Made by a program: the position numbers and the translations under genes. Below are positions 35,289 to 44,513 of a stretch of DNA of 64,000 nt, piece after piece. Numbering within the stretch: position 1 is the first letter of the stretch; the number at the start of each line of letters is the position of its first letter. The DNA is from Daejeonella oryzae DSM 19973 (GTDB lineage Bacteria; Bacteroidota; Bacteroidia; Sphingobacteriales; Sphingobacteriaceae): the NCBI RefSeq assembly GCF_000422945.1, contig NZ_AUHA01000002.1, positions 434,001 through 498,000 of the forward strand, given 5' to 3'. The notes beneath the pieces were generated by a model. It was not told where the DNA came from. It did no database searches and was given only the letters and a program-made list of their open reading frames with translations.

Positions 35289-36503
35289 ATGATTTTTTCA
35301 GGCATTAAAATAAAAAGAACCGCTGTTCTGTTAGCAGCGCTGTTTATCCTCAGCATTCCATTTTCCTACAGTCAGGATTACAAAAAAGTACATTTTAAAA
35401 ATGTACTGATCGATACCCACAATGATATTCTGACCACGGCCCTGGAAAACGGGTATCGTTTTGACCAGAACCTGAAAGGCCGTACGCATTCTGATTTAAA
35501 CAGAATGAAGGAAGCCGGCATGGATGTACAAATATTTTCGGTGTGGTGCGACGGATATAAACAAAATCCGTTCTCCTATGCCAACAGGCAAATTGATACG
35601 CTCTATGCATGGATAGACCGCAATCCCGAAAAAATGATGCTGGTTAAAACTCCCTCTGATTTAAAAAAGGCCGTAAAACTTCAAAAGCTGGGTTCCATGA
35701 TCGGCGTGGAAGGCGGCCACATGATCGAAAATAAACTCTCCAATCTCGACTCGCTGTTTAACCGCGGAGCCCGCTACCTGACCTTAACCTGGAACAATTC
35801 CACAGAATGGGCCAGCTCGGCAATGGAAGAAAGCAGGGCCGCAAAATCAGGTTCCGGCAGACCTTCAACGCAATTGGGCTTATCTCCTTTCGGAAAAGAA
35901 ATCATCAGTAGAATGAACAAACTGGGCATGATGGTAGACCTCTCCCACGTGGGCGAAAAAACTTTTTGGGATGCTATCCAAACCAGCAGCAAACCGGTAA
36001 TTGTGTCTCACAGCAATTGCTACAGTTTATGTCCTGTATTCAGAAATTTAAAAGACGAGCAGATTATCGCCATTGGCAAAAACGGCGGATTAATCAACAT
36101 GAACTTTTATTCCGGATTCCTTTCTCCGGAATATCAAAAGCTGGATGATGAATTTAAGGTTAAACATAAGCAGGAGCGTGATTCATTATTGAAACTCAAT
36201 CCTGAGCCTTATTTCGCCAATGAATATTTATTTAAGAAATACCCTTTGGAAGTACAGCAGATGAGGCCCGGCCTGTCGGTTATTGTCGACCATATGGACC
36301 ACATTATTAAGCTCATCGGTGCAGATCATGTTGGTTTCGGATCTGACTTTGACGGCGTTAATTCCACTCCCCAGGGTTTGGACGACATTACCGCTTATCC
36401 TGAAATTATAAAAGAAATGATTAAAAGAGGCTACAGCAAAAAAGATATCCGCAAAATAATGGGCGGGAATTTTATTCGTTTGTTTAAAAATAACATGAAT
36501 TGA
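35289..36503 (+). CDS. M19 family membrane dipeptidase (renal dipeptidase-like)
   Basis: This 404-residue protein has a signal peptide (cleaved near SYSQ) and the M19 zinc-peptidase motifs: LIDTHNDILTTALENG (HxD), MIGVEGGHMIEN with the bridging Glu, DLSHVGEKTFWDA, VSHSNCYSLCPVFRNL and HVGFGSDFDG. It hydrolyses dipeptides, including peptidoglycan-derived ones, in the periplasm. It lies 53 bp after the barrel gene and is followed by a small secreted protein. Confidence 0.93.
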   Translation: MIFSGIKIKRTAVLLAALFILSIPFSYSQDYKKVHFKNVLIDTHNDILTTALENGYRFDQNLKGRTHSDLNRMKEAGMDVQIFSVWCDGYKQNPFSYANRQIDTLYAWIDRNPEKMMLVKTPSDLKKAVKLQKLGSMIGVEGGHMIENKLSNLDSLFNRGARYLTLTWNNSTEWASSAMEESRAAKSGSGRPSTQLGLSPFGKEIISRMNKLGMMVDLSHVGEKTFWDAIQTSSKPVIVSHSNCYSLCPVFRNLKDEQIIAIGKNGGLINMNFYSGFLSPEYQKLDDEFKVKHKQERDSLLKLNPEPYFANEYLFKKYPLEVQQMRPGLSVIVDHMDHIIKLIGADHVGFGSDFDGVNSTPQGLDDITAYPEIIKEMIKRGYSKKDIRKIMGGNFIRLFKNNMN

Positions 36504-36549
36504 AATCAGTTTCACCCCGAGCTGAATATCGATTTTCAAAATTAACCTG

Positions 36550-37116
36550 ATGCTTAAAAAAACGATTGCTTTTGTTCTATTGCTGGCCCTTTTTTTCACA
36601 TTTCATGAAAGCCAGGCAATGCACTCACCATACTACTATAAAGTAAAACAAGCCGAAACGCCGAAAAAAGCGGTACGCAATTTTTTAAAATGGTACGAGG
36701 AAAACATGGAACGTCTGAAGCAATTCGATTTGATTTCGGGCAAACCCGGAGATTCCACAAAAGCCTACAGGGTTAACTTCGGGGAAACTGAAAAATATTT
36801 GGCTGAACTGAAAAAAAGCGGTTTTGTATCTGATCAGTATATCAATCAGTTCCGCAACTATTTTAAAATTGCCGATGCTAATCTCGAAAAGTATCCGCAG
36901 TATGATGGTCCTGCCCAGGGATTTGAGTTTGACCTTGTTCTACAGACACATGATTTGGATGAAACATTCCATCTTGCCAAAAAAGGGCAGTACGTGTTGA
37001 AACCTCAAAGCCCGGATACCACGAAAGTATATATCAGATTAACGACTATTGTGATGCTTTTAAAGCTTACCAGAAGCGGGAATTCCTGGTTAATAGATTC
37101 TCTGGAATATGTTTAA
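36550..37116 (+). CDS. DUF3828-like secreted protein
   Basis: This 188-residue protein has an N-terminal signal peptide (MLKKTIAFVLLLALFF to SQA). The remainder resembles DUF3828 (AVRNFLKWYEENMERLKQF, then a NTF2-like alpha/beta pattern ending LTRSGNSWLIDSLEYV). The function is unknown. It sits 46 bp after the dipeptidase and may share its transcript. Confidence 0.75.
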   Translation: MLKKTIAFVLLLALFFTFHESQAMHSPYYYKVKQAETPKKAVRNFLKWYEENMERLKQFDLISGKPGDSTKAYRVNFGETEKYLAELKKSGFVSDQYINQFRNYFKIADANLEKYPQYDGPAQGFEFDLVLQTHDLDETFHLAKKGQYVLKPQSPDTTKVYIRLTTIVMLLKLTRSGNSWLIDSLEYV

Positions 37117-37149
37117 GCAGGTTAAAGTTTTTTAATGGTACATGAACCA

Positions 37150-37935
37150 CTAAAACCTGATTTTAAAATGCTCTTTAACCTGGCCTGGGCGCACAAATAC
37201 CAGCCCGATCCAGAACAGATCAATGCTTAGCGTTACCCGCGGATGATCTTTAATTTCCTGCCAGGCCTCTTTCATTCCCCTGCTCCAGTAGATATCATCG
37301 AAAATCATAATGCCATTGGCGGAAAGCTTTGGCAGGCAGGCTTTAAAATAATCTAAAGTTGCTTCTTTACGATGATTTCCATCGATAAAAACAAAATCAA
37401 GCACCTCTTCAGAATTTATAATTTCGGGCAGAAGGGTATCAAAATTTCCAACCCGAAGATCTGCATTTTTAATTCCCAGATTCTCCAGGTTTTCGGCTGC
37501 AACAGCTGCCGTTTGCGGACAACCTTCTACGCTGATTACATTACCTTTAGGTATTGCTTTGGCAAGGTAAGCAGTGGTAATCCCCAGGCAGGTACCCAGT
37601 TCAATGGCAGTGGCGGGATTAAAATAATGTGCCAGACGGTAAATTAACTGGGCTAAGCGTGCCGGTTTCAGGGCATTTTTAGCAAGTGTTTTTACCTGTT
37701 TTTGCCGGTTGGTATTGAGTTGCGAACCCGCTCCCAGATCGGTAATGGTAATAACCCGTTCATCTTTCAGTAATCCCTCCCGGGCCTGTTCAACAGAATG
37801 ATAAATTTCTTTGGCATGAAAATCGTAAATTATTTCATCAACGAGTTTATATACAAAAGGCGAGTGAACACCATGGCGGGTTTTGGAACTGAAGCGGTGA
37901 CGAATATAATCCGCTGCAAATTGCAGGTTTAACAT
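37150..37935 (-). CDS. Class I SAM-dependent methyltransferase
   Basis: I prefer ATG 37935 (MLNLQFAADYIRHRFSSKT). The 261-residue product has an N-terminal region of about 75 residues, then a Rossmann methyltransferase fold: AIELGTCLGITTAYLA (motif I), NVISVEGCPQTAAVA, VLDFVFIDGNHR and GIMIFDDIYW. It is similar to O-methyltransferase family 3 and related enzymes. The substrate is unknown. The gene is convergent with the DUF3828 gene. Confidence 0.85.
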   Translation of the reverse strand: MLNLQFAADYIRHRFSSKTRHGVHSPFVYKLVDEIIYDFHAKEIYHSVEQAREGLLKDERVITITDLGAGSQLNTNRQKQVKTLAKNALKPARLAQLIYRLAHYFNPATAIELGTCLGITTAYLAKAIPKGNVISVEGCPQTAAVAAENLENLGIKNADLRVGNFDTLLPEIINSEEVLDFVFIDGNHRKEATLDYFKACLPKLSANGIMIFDDIYWSRGMKEAWQEIKDHPRVTLSIDLFWIGLVFVRPGQVKEHFKIRF

Positions 37936-37982
37936 CCGGCAAAAATAATTAAAGGAATCAAAACACAACAATTATTAACGCA

Positions 37983-38843
37983 TTGAAATTGGATCCTAAA
38001 GAAATAGAATCACTTATTAAATTGCTGGACGATCCGGATACAGAGATTTCCGCATTGGTAGAAGGAAAAATATTATCCTTTGGAAACGATGCCATCGGTT
38101 ACCTGGAAAATGCATGGGAGCAATCTTTTGATGCTGTTTTGCAGGAGCGGATTGAAAACCTGGTTCATAAAATCCAGTTCAGCAATGTAAAACAGGAACT
38201 GCAACTCTGGGCCATGACCGGCTCTTTTGACCTGCTGCAGGGACTCCTCATCATCAATAAATACCAATACCCCGACCTGGACGAGCAAAAACTCATCAAC
38301 CAGATTGAGGAAATTAAACGGGAAATCTGGATGCAGCTTTTATATGATATGAGCGCAATCGAGAAAGTGAAACTGATTAACCATACACTCTACCATACGT
38401 TTGGATTTTCGGGAAACACCGGCAATCACCAGGACCCAAATAATTCCTATCTCAGCCAGGTTTTGGAATCTAAAAAAGGAAACCAGATTTCTCTGGCGGC
38501 TATTTATTCCATCATCGCCCAAAAACTGGACATCCCTATATACGGAGTAAATCTGCCGCAGCATTTTATACTTGCTTATTTTGATGAAGCCCAGGAAACC
38601 GATTTTGAAAGCGGGGTTTTATTTTATATCAATGCCTTTAACAAGGGATTTATTTTTGGTAAGCGGGATGTGGATGCCTTTTTAAAACAGCTCAACATTC
38701 ATCCGGATAAGCAATTTTACGAGCCCTGTACCAATGAAGATATCATCAAACGGGTTATCCGCAATCTCATCAGTTCGTACGATAAACAATCGGCCGTAGA
38801 TAAAGTAAGGGAACTGGAAGAATTACTGAAGATATTAAACTGA
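37983..38843 (+). CDS. SirB1/transglutaminase-like family protein
   Basis: This 286-residue cytosolic protein starts at TTG (MKLDPKEIESLIKLLDDPD), since no ATG fits. The central region shows the SirB1-type transglutaminase-like pattern (NSYLSQVLESKKGNQISLA, IYGVNLPQHFILAYFDE, FYINAFNKGFIFGKRDVDAF). The usual catalytic Cys is not evident, so it may be non-catalytic. The gene is divergent from the methyltransferase with 47 bp between them. Confidence 0.8.
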   Translation: MKLDPKEIESLIKLLDDPDTEISALVEGKILSFGNDAIGYLENAWEQSFDAVLQERIENLVHKIQFSNVKQELQLWAMTGSFDLLQGLLIINKYQYPDLDEQKLINQIEEIKREIWMQLLYDMSAIEKVKLINHTLYHTFGFSGNTGNHQDPNNSYLSQVLESKKGNQISLAAIYSIIAQKLDIPIYGVNLPQHFILAYFDEAQETDFESGVLFYINAFNKGFIFGKRDVDAFLKQLNIHPDKQFYEPCTNEDIIKRVIRNLISSYDKQSAVDKVRELEELLKILN

Positions 38844-38952
38844 AAAACATTAAATTTCATGAGGAAAAAATTAACAATTCTCGTATCTACACTCAAGCTT
38901 TCACCACCGAGGAGAATAGGTCATTTTTATTTCAAACAACAGTTTTAATATC

Positions 38953-39639
38953 ATGAAAAAAATAATCTACTTTTTTTTAATGTTAATATTCATCGGATGT
39001 AAAAAAGAGAATATAGCAAGTGGTATTAATACTAGAGTTTATGGAAAATTTTCAGATTATCTTTACTCTCCAATTCCAAATGCAAAATTAAAAGTTGGAG
39101 AATATAAATTTAAATTTAATAGCGTGAATGGTGGAACTCACATCTTTCAAAAATGGACAGATTCGACATATACAAATTCAAATGGAGAATACGATTTTAC
39201 ATTTAGAACAAGTGGACAAGGGTCATTATACAAATTGACATTAGATAATTCATTATTAGATACTCAACAAAAATATTGGAGTTTATTAGACCCTGTCGAA
39301 ATAAAAAACATTGGGAGTAGTTTTAATTACAGCACAAATGAAATAGTACTTTTATATCCTTGCGATGTGACAATAAATTTAAATAACATTGTACATTTTC
39401 CAATTGAAATTCACCACAAAACAACAAGAAAAAGTGGTAATGATGTTGCAATAAATTCTAACTCAATTTACGTAAGAAGAATTTATATAGATGAATATTT
39501 CGCTCAAACTTTAAGTTTTTATAGAACAAAACCTAATGGAGTTATTCAAAAAGCGACTTTTCAATTGCCAGCCACTAATACTCGAGCATTAACAACGCAG
39601 AATATAACTCTGAATGAAATAGATTTTATAGATATTTAA
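38953..39639 (+). CDS. AT-rich lipoprotein with Ig-like/carboxypeptidase-regulatory fold
   Basis: This 228-residue protein has a lipobox leader (LMLIFIGC, Cys16). The mature part is beta-rich (RVYGKFSDYLYSPIPNAKL, TNSNGEYDFTFRTSGQG). It resembles the small domains that decorate surface lipoproteins, but I cannot name a family. It is much more AT-rich than genes on either side, like the ATPase/DUF4276 pair at 42.1-44.1 kb, which suggests later arrival. Confidence 0.65.
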   Translation: MKKIIYFFLMLIFIGCKKENIASGINTRVYGKFSDYLYSPIPNAKLKVGEYKFKFNSVNGGTHIFQKWTDSTYTNSNGEYDFTFRTSGQGSLYKLTLDNSLLDTQQKYWSLLDPVEIKNIGSSFNYSTNEIVLLYPCDVTINLNNIVHFPIEIHHKTTRKSGNDVAINSNSIYVRRIYIDEYFAQTLSFYRTKPNGVIQKATFQLPATNTRALTTQNITLNEIDFIDI

Positions 39640-39835
39640 AAAGCGAACGCTATGGTTTAATTTTTTTGTATGAGCGCTCTTAAATCTAAATATAAAAACC
39701 AGGTCTCTGTCCGGCCCCTTTTTAAAGACAATATTGAAATGCATATAAATTGAATTATGGCAATCCAATAATCAAATACAAGATTTAAGTGATCCTGCTA
39801 AACAATTATTCCAAATCAATAAGCAGAAAGCAAAA
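39640..39835. other. Gene-poor spacer between the AT-rich lipoprotein and prfB
   Basis: No credible gene is seen. A plus-strand frame around 39754-39840 (LWQSNNQIQDLSDPAKQL) is open but lacks a start and runs into the terminator, so it is at most a remnant. Confidence 0.3.
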
Positions 39836-39864
39836 CGCTGCCGGTTTTTAAAATGCCGGCAGCG
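39836..39864 (-). terminator. prfB terminator
   Basis: A GC-rich nine-base stem (CGCTGCCGG, 39836-39844 with 39856-39864) is followed on the minus transcript by UUUU, 14 bp after the prfB stop. Confidence 0.8.
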
Positions 39865-39877
39865 CTTAAAATTTCAA

Positions 39878-40955
39878 TTAATATTCCATCATATAGGCTT
39901 TGAGGAAATCATCCAGATCGCCGTCTAAAACCGCCTGCGCATTAGACGTTTCGTGATTGGTACGCAGATCTTTCACCAGCTTATAGGGGTGCAATACGTA
40001 ATTGCGGATCTGAGATCCCCATTCTATTTTCTTTTTACTGCCTTCTACCGCCGCACTGGCTTCCCGGCGCTTACGCAGTTCAATTTCATACAGCTGCGAT
40101 TTTAACAAGCGAAGCGCATTCTCTTTATTCTGCAGCTGCGACCTCGATTCCTGGTTTTTAATAATAATCCCGGAAGGTTTATGGTGCAGACGAACGGCAG
40201 TTTCTACCTTGTTTACATTCTGACCACCGGCCCCGCCCGAGCGGAAAGTCTCAAAATCAACATCCGAGGGATTTACGTCAATTTCTATGGTATCATCCAC
40301 CAGCGGGTACACATATACCGAAGCAAAAGAAGTATGCCGTTTGGCATTTGAATCAAACGGTGAAATACGCACCAGGCGGTGAACCCCGTTTTCTCCTTTG
40401 AGGTATCCATAGGCAAACTGGCCTTCAAACTGGATGGTTACCGTTTTAACCCCGGTTACCTCCCCTTCCTGCATATCCTGTTCAGATACTTTATAGCCGT
40501 GCTTTTCGCCCCACATTATGTACATGCGCATCAGCATAAAAGCCCAGTCGCAGCTTTCGGTACCGCCGGCACCGGCCGTAATCTGCATCACCGCATTCAG
40601 CTGATCTTCTTCAGAACTGAGCATATTTTTAAACTCCAGTTCTTCTACCTGAGTCATGGCTGCCTGGTACTGCTCTTTTAAATCGCTATCGCTGGCATCG
40701 CCCGACTGGAAAAAATCAAACATAACCGAAGCGTCATCCACAGCAGCCGTGGCTTTTTGAAAAGCGTCGGTCCAGGTTTTTTTGGCCTGTATAGAATGCA
40801 GCACCTTTTCTGCTTCTTTCGGAATATCCCAAAAATTGGGGTTGAGGGTAATCCTCTGCTCTTTGTCTAAATCGTCAATCTTCTTGTCGATGTCAAAGAT
40901 GCCTCCTCAGCGACGTTATTCTGTCCCTTAAATCCTGAATTTGTTCTTTGGTCAT
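39878..40955 (-). CDS. prfB: Peptide chain release factor 2, with programmed +1 frameshift
   Basis: RF2 releases the chain at UGA and UAA. The gene begins at ATG 40955 ([20 protein letters not shown]) and reaches an in-frame UGA at codon 21 (40893-40895). A +1 shift at CUU U resumes with [18 protein letters not shown] in the long frame, giving 358 residues. The SPF stop-recognition tripeptide ([10 protein letters not shown]) and the GGQ motif ([15 protein letters not shown]) are present. Without the shift the reading frame appears truncated at the 5' end. Confidence 0.95.
40893..40907 (-). promoter_or_regulatory. RF2 autoregulatory frameshift site
   Basis: The message reads AGGAGGCATCTTTGAC: a Shine-Dalgarno-like AGGAGG three bases before the slippery CUU, then UGA and C. 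This matches the classic RF2 site, where low RF2 leaves UGA unread and promotes the shift. The poor stop context UGAC supports it. Confidence 0.93.
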
Positions 40956-41005
40956 GCCACAAAAATAGAAAAATAAGCATCTTTGAGCACAGACAATTAC
41001 GAGTT

Positions 41006-41731
41006 ATGAAAAAATATCTTTTCCTGCTATTTACAGCTATGATATTTATGGGATGTCAGTCAAACCGCAATCAGACTGCCGGTACAGACAGCGGCAGCAC
41101 GATGGCGGATACGCCAGAAGTGATTGACCGGAGTCTGAAAGTATTCAAAGGATTTTACAGCACGGGCCCGGATGCAACTGAATTCCAGGAATGCGATAAT
41201 CAGAAAACGTACTGGGTGAACGACAGCACCGCCGACCTGAAAACTAAATACCGGGAAGCCATACAGCCGCTGCCTTATCCCAACCAGAGTGTGTATGCCG
41301 AAGTAAAAGGATATCTCTCCGGAAAACCCGCTGGCGGAGCTTCTGCCGGGTATGAAAATGCGCTGGTGATTACCGAAATCATCAAGCTTGAAGCCAAAAA
41401 CTTCCGTACCGCATGTTATGATTATGAATTTATTGCTTTGGGAAATGAGCCCTTCTGGGGACTGGATATTGTACCGGCCAGCCAGCAGATTATTTTAAAA
41501 GACCTAAGTGTAGATAAAGTTTTTGTGTTCCCCTACCAGCCAGCAAATATTGGCGGCGGCGTACACCGTTTTGAAACTCTAAACGCGGCAAAAGATAAAC
41601 TCACAGTCATTATCCGCGAAGAAGAATGCAGCGACGGCATGTCTGACAATACCTATAACTACTCCGCAGAAATTGTAATTAACGGCCGCACACTGAAAGG
41701 ATGCGCTGTTAAAAAAGGGGATCTGGATTAA
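41006..41731 (+). CDS. Lipoprotein with COG3650-like domain (NlpE/META-type)
   Basis: This 241-residue lipoprotein (lipobox MIFMGC, Cys17) has an N-terminal part (about residues 45-130) like the NlpE copper-sensing fold (KVFKGFYSTGPDATEF, YVEV-type strands). A C-terminal COG3650-type domain carries YDYEFIALGNEPFWGLDI and CSDGMSDNTYNYSAEI. It may sense envelope stress or bind small ligands, but this rests on fold resemblance. It is divergent from prfB. Confidence 0.75.
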   Translation: MKKYLFLLFTAMIFMGCQSNRNQTAGTDSGSTMADTPEVIDRSLKVFKGFYSTGPDATEFQECDNQKTYWVNDSTADLKTKYREAIQPLPYPNQSVYAEVKGYLSGKPAGGASAGYENALVITEIIKLEAKNFRTACYDYEFIALGNEPFWGLDIVPASQQIILKDLSVDKVFVFPYQPANIGGGVHRFETLNAAKDKLTVIIREEECSDGMSDNTYNYSAEIVINGRTLKGCAVKKGDLD

Positions 41732-42127
41732 ATATTCAAAATCTATGCTTTTTTTTGTGTCAATCTTTTGCAGGTTAAACGGAACTCTTGTGAGCTAAAA
41801 GGGTACTTGAAGCCGGTTAAACCGCTCCCTTGCCGCTAAGAGTACAGATATTAGGTTTAAAAAAATCAAACAAGAAGCTCCGAGGTCAAAGGTTATAACT
41901 TAGGCTGAAATGTCTGGGTTAATAAGAGGTGTATATAATTAAATTCCCTTGATTATTTGATCATCAATTCTATCTTTAAGAAAACTTATTAAACACATAC
42001 TGAACGTGATCATTAAGAAAGACCACAGTCCTCCTACTTTCAGGAAACATTCTATAACGCAGATTTTGCTTATAGTTAAAAAATGCATACAAATAATAGC
42101 TAGGCAAAATTTATAACAGTAGATAAA
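41732..42127. other. Gene-free spacer, 396 bp
   Basis: I find no reading frame longer than about 20 codons, no RNA gene and no strong hairpin. The base composition shifts to strongly AT-rich towards the ATPase gene, and this marks the left edge of the probable defence module. A promoter should lie here but no clear consensus is seen. Confidence 0.4.
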
Positions 42128-43510
42128 ATGATAAATTCAATTGAAATTAAAAATTTTCGAAGTATACAAGAATGCAATGTAAAACTCAAACCTTTAACAG
42201 TAATAGTTGGTGCGAATTCAACGGGAAAAAGCAACTTAATAAAAGGAATTGATTTTATTTCAGATATTGCACAATTTGGGTTAGTAGATGCAATTTATAA
42301 CAGAGGCGGATTTAATGAAATCCTACCTAAACAATATAAGGATTTAAACAATAAAGAAATTCTATTCAAACTTGAGTTTAAGATTGATCCACCCCAAGAT
42401 TGGTCTGAAGCGTATGGGGAATTAAAGGTGACTTATCTTTTAAAAATAAAAAAATTGAAAACAAATGATATCAAGATTCTTCAAGAAGAATTATTTGTAG
42501 ATTCTGTGTTTTTACTTGCTGACCATTTAGAAAAAATGAATTCAAATGAAAATAAAAAAATTACACCATTGAAATATGAACAGCTGGAAAAATATAAAGA
42601 ATCTTCAATAAAATTTTTTAGAAATAATAAAGGTGTAGTTACTTATGAAACTAATTTTGAACTTAATAATGAAAATACAAAATTACTTTTACATTGGATT
42701 GGTCTGGGTGGATTAGTAGGAGAAGATTTAAATAGCAAAAGAGTAAATGCTCTTTTAAATACCATATTAAATAACGTAAAAAATACTAGTTCAAAAAACA
42801 ATCAAACAACATTAATATCATCAGATAGGCATATTATAAACTTCAGCCAACATTTACGTAAAATTGTTAGCGAATTGCAATCGATTTCACGTTATGACTT
42901 ATTTATTAATGAATTAAGACAAGAACAATCTATTTCCAACTCCAATAAAGTATCAACTTCCGGAGACAACATTCCTACAGTAGTTAAAAAATTCATTAAG
43001 AATAATAAAAAAGCTTGGAATAGAATTGTTGATACAATGTTTAATATTTCGCCATATTTTACAAAAGCATATGCAGAAACTTTAAGGGCAGGTAAAGAAT
43101 ATTTAGTTTTTGAAGAAATTTTTGATGGAAGACCAATCGAATCTTGGGAAGCTTCTGATGGAACATTAAGAGCTTTGGCAATTTTGCTTTGTCTTGAATC
43201 TCATTCTGAGGGTTCAACCATTCTTATTGAAGAACCTGAGCATGGTTTACATCCTTGGGCTGTAAAAGATTTAATGAGTCATATTAGAAATACAATTGAA
43301 ATAAAAAAAATTCAAGTGATTCTCACAACTCACTCACAGCAAGTATTAGAGTGTTTAAAACCAGATGAATTATTAATAACAGAAAGAGACGAAAACGGCA
43401 CACATTATATGACCATTGGTGATATCGTAAATATTGAAAATATCTCAATGGGTGAAGTTGGTTCACTTTGGACAAAAGGATTATTAAATGGTGTACCAAA
43501 AACTATTTAA
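42128..43510 (+). CDS. AAA/SMC-like ATPase of a probable anti-phage module
   Basis: This 460-residue protein begins with the RecF/SMC-like head (SIEIKNFRSIQECNVKLKPL) and Walker A GANSTGKS (residues 28-35). A helical insertion lies between (about 130-290), and then come the ABC signature-like SDGTLRALAILLCLE, Walker B TILIEEPEHGLHP and an H-loop ILTTHSQQ. This is the COG4637/OLD-type ATPase found with nuclease-like partners in AbiL, PARIS and related systems. It is very AT-rich, and the next gene starts immediately after its stop. It probably senses infection and controls the partner. Confidence 0.85.
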   Translation: MINSIEIKNFRSIQECNVKLKPLTVIVGANSTGKSNLIKGIDFISDIAQFGLVDAIYNRGGFNEILPKQYKDLNNKEILFKLEFKIDPPQDWSEAYGELKVTYLLKIKKLKTNDIKILQEELFVDSVFLLADHLEKMNSNENKKITPLKYEQLEKYKESSIKFFRNNKGVVTYETNFELNNENTKLLLHWIGLGGLVGEDLNSKRVNALLNTILNNVKNTSSKNNQTTLISSDRHIINFSQHLRKIVSELQSISRYDLFINELRQEQSISNSNKVSTSGDNIPTVVKKFIKNNKKAWNRIVDTMFNISPYFTKAYAETLRAGKEYLVFEEIFDGRPIESWEASDGTLRALAILLCLESHSEGSTILIEEPEHGLHPWAVKDLMSHIRNTIEIKKIQVILTTHSQQVLECLKPDELLITERDENGTHYMTIGDIVNIENISMGEVGSLWTKGLLNGVPKTI

Positions 43511-44131
43511 ATGTCTGATTTAGGATTAATAGTAGAAGGACATTGTGAATATGATTCTTTTCCTTCAATAATAAGTAAAATTCCAAATACGCCATATTAT
43601 GTTCCAATTCTTAATGCTGGTGGCATTGGAAATATTATAAAAAATGTTCATGAACAGTTATTGTTAATGATAAAAACTCATTCTCCTAGAAAAATTGTGA
43701 TAACACTTGATTATAGAGATGCCTTAAGGGAAAATTTAGTTCAAGATTGTATTGAACTGAAAAATATAGTGTCTCAAAGATGCCAAGAGTTTATCGATAG
43801 TCAACAAAATGGGAATCTAAATCTTCCTAATAGCATTGTTGTAGTAATCGCAGATAAAACATTTGAAACTTGGGTATGTGCTGACATCATTTCTCTAAAA
43901 GATAACGATAACTTTAATGCAGATTTGATAACGGAAGAATTTGAAAATGTTGATATAGAAATTCCAAATCCTAACCAATGGTTAGAATCAAAACTTGCCA
44001 AAGACATAGATATAAAAAACAGAAGAAATAGGGTCAAAATTTATAAGGGAATAAATCCTAATGTTGCAAAAGAAAAATCAAAATCTTTTAATAAATTTTA
44101 TAGAGAAATTACAAATACTAACAACCATTAA
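43511..44131 (+). CDS. DUF4276 (TOPRIM-like) effector partner
   Basis: This 206-residue DUF4276 protein has a TOPRIM-like fold: Glu9 in LIVEGHCEYDS, the acidic pair Asp67 and Asp70 in VITLDYRDA, and the family segment ADKTFETWVCAD. TOPRIM-like domains in such systems are nucleases that cut nucleic acid or tRNA. The ATG follows the ATPase stop with no gap, so the two are coupled. A two-gene ATPase plus DUF4276 architecture resembles abortive-infection systems of the AbiL type. The exact subtype is uncertain. Confidence 0.8.
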   Translation: MSDLGLIVEGHCEYDSFPSIISKIPNTPYYVPILNAGGIGNIIKNVHEQLLLMIKTHSPRKIVITLDYRDALRENLVQDCIELKNIVSQRCQEFIDSQQNGNLNLPNSIVVVIADKTFETWVCADIISLKDNDNFNADLITEEFENVDIEIPNPNQWLESKLAKDIDIKNRRNRVKIYKGINPNVAKEKSKSFNKFYREITNTNNH

Positions 44132-44513
44132 AATACTCCTTTGGCGGAAGTATGTAGCGTTGCCCTTTGCATGTTGAGTAATTGAAACTTTTAATTATAA
44201 ATCATCCTGGTTACCTTTTTGGGTTTAATTAGGTAAGCACTTTTCCAGGCGTACGAAATAACTATACGATGTAAATTTTTTGTATAAAATGCAAAGAGTT
44301 GTTTTTCCTGATCGCAACAAAAGCTAATTACCAAAAATCAAAAAACGCCTTGTAACAAGCCATTCTATTGGAGGGTTTAATTGCTTCTGTCACAGTGAAA
44401 TTCCCTGAGTTTGTAACAAGTATTGACTATCCCGATCAAACCATAAAAATTTTCGAAACATAAATTGAAATTCACATTTGCTGTCTGTATTAAAACTTAA
44501 ATCATCCATCCAA
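44132..44513. other. Gene-free spacer, 382 bp
   Basis: This is AT-rich sequence with no reading frame of note and no strong terminator. It separates the probable defence module from the M23 peptidase gene. Confidence 0.4.
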
